Positions 63,861 through 64,000 of a DNA stretch of 64,000 bases are shown here, one piece after another. Made by a program: the position numbers and the translations under genes. The stretch spans positions 124,001 to 188,000 of the forward strand of contig CAJIZF010000002.1 in the NCBI GenBank assembly GCA_905181835.1. Direction: 5' to 3'. The notes below the pieces were generated by a model that saw only the letters and a list, made by a program, of their open reading frames with translations, did not search any database and was not told where the DNA came from. The number at the start of each line of letters is the position of its first letter. The stretch's first letter is position 1. This DNA is from an uncultured Flavobacteriaceae bacterium. GTDB taxonomy: Bacteria; Bacteroidota; Bacteroidia; Flavobacteriales; Flavobacteriaceae.

Positions 63861-64000
63861 TTAACGCAGAATAATTTTATTAATTATTTCTTTACCCATT
63901 TCTTCGTTAATCATCGCTATTATTTTTGTTTTACCATAACTTAATTCTTCTCGTAATACAGAAGAACTTAATTGAACATAAAGCACTTGTCGATCTAACT
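63861..64000 (-). CDS. DUF721 (DciA-like) protein, C-terminal part, cut by the window edge
   Basis: The last 45 or so codons of a gene running off the window. The reading DRQVLYVQLSSSVLREELSY then IIAMINEEMGKEIINKIILR and a TAA stop is the typical C-terminus of DUF721 proteins. The family includes DciA, which helps load the replicative helicase in many bacteria. Only the C-terminus is available, so the start and exact role cannot be judged. Confidence 0.75.
   Translation of the reverse strand, partial: LDRQVLYVQLSSSVLREELSYGKTKIIAMINEEMGKEIINKIILR

Overview
The window looks like chromosomal DNA of a low-GC member of the Flavobacteriaceae (Bacteroidota). The evidence is the gldI gliding lipoprotein gene, a C-terminal type IX secretion (T9SS) sorting domain, a FecA-type TonB receptor with a carboxypeptidase-regulatory-like N-terminus, Bacteroidota families (DUF4856, DUF5606, DUF3050, DUF3810, OstA-like), -7 promoter boxes of the TAnnTTTG type and very AT-rich spacers. 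I saw no rRNA, tRNA, CRISPR array, insertion sequence or prophage. Most of it is housekeeping DNA with a few accessory islands.

Layout. 1-3.7 kb: aconitase, an SDR epimerase-like protein and a small membrane protein. 3.7-12 kb: a leftward six-gene operon that is the most interesting locus. It encodes a DUF4856 lipoprotein, an imelysin lipoprotein, a vitamin-K-carboxylase-like (HTTM) membrane protein, a FecA-like TonB receptor, a DUF3050 heme-oxygenase-fold protein and a T9SS-secreted esterase. A good flavobacterial promoter and a 23-bp near-palindrome lie in front. I read it as a metal (probably iron) or siderophore uptake and processing system. 12.2-15.5 kb: a leftward trio of Tat-exported GH109-like glycosidase/oxidoreductase, galactokinase-like GHMP kinase and sugar nucleotidyltransferase (frameshifted near its 3' end), possibly an amino-sugar salvage route. 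15.8-27.3 kb: fhs, sucC, rluF, uvrB, a nucleoid-associated protein, heme A synthase, tRNA nucleotidyltransferase and a threonylcarbamoyl-AMP synthase. 27.4-32.2 kb: LPS or surface-glycan genes (GT2, GT4, a Kdo/InaA-type kinase, a GT9-GT2 fusion). 32.3-41.7 kb: dapD, ruvX, def, DUF5606, mazG, a DUF349 protein, aroE, two tandem DUF368 polyprenyl-phosphate transporters and a TPR protein. 41.9-50.9 kb: a class III aminotransferase, an OstA-like protein, purA, a Fur-family regulator, rel/spoT, an M48 protease and a TrmH-type methyltransferase. 51-56.4 kb: amidohydrolases, one split by a single-base frameshift in an A run, then DUF3810. 56.4-64 kb: small orphan genes, pepD, a CDP-alcohol phosphatidyltransferase, DUF1295, a cyclophilin-FKBP fusion, gldI, nrnA, ndk and the end of a DUF721 gene.

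Both frameshifts (near 12.3 and 53.6 kb) behave as one extra base. They could be sequencing errors or real lesions; raw reads would decide. Functional calls are by recognition of motifs and family resemblance only; no database search was run.
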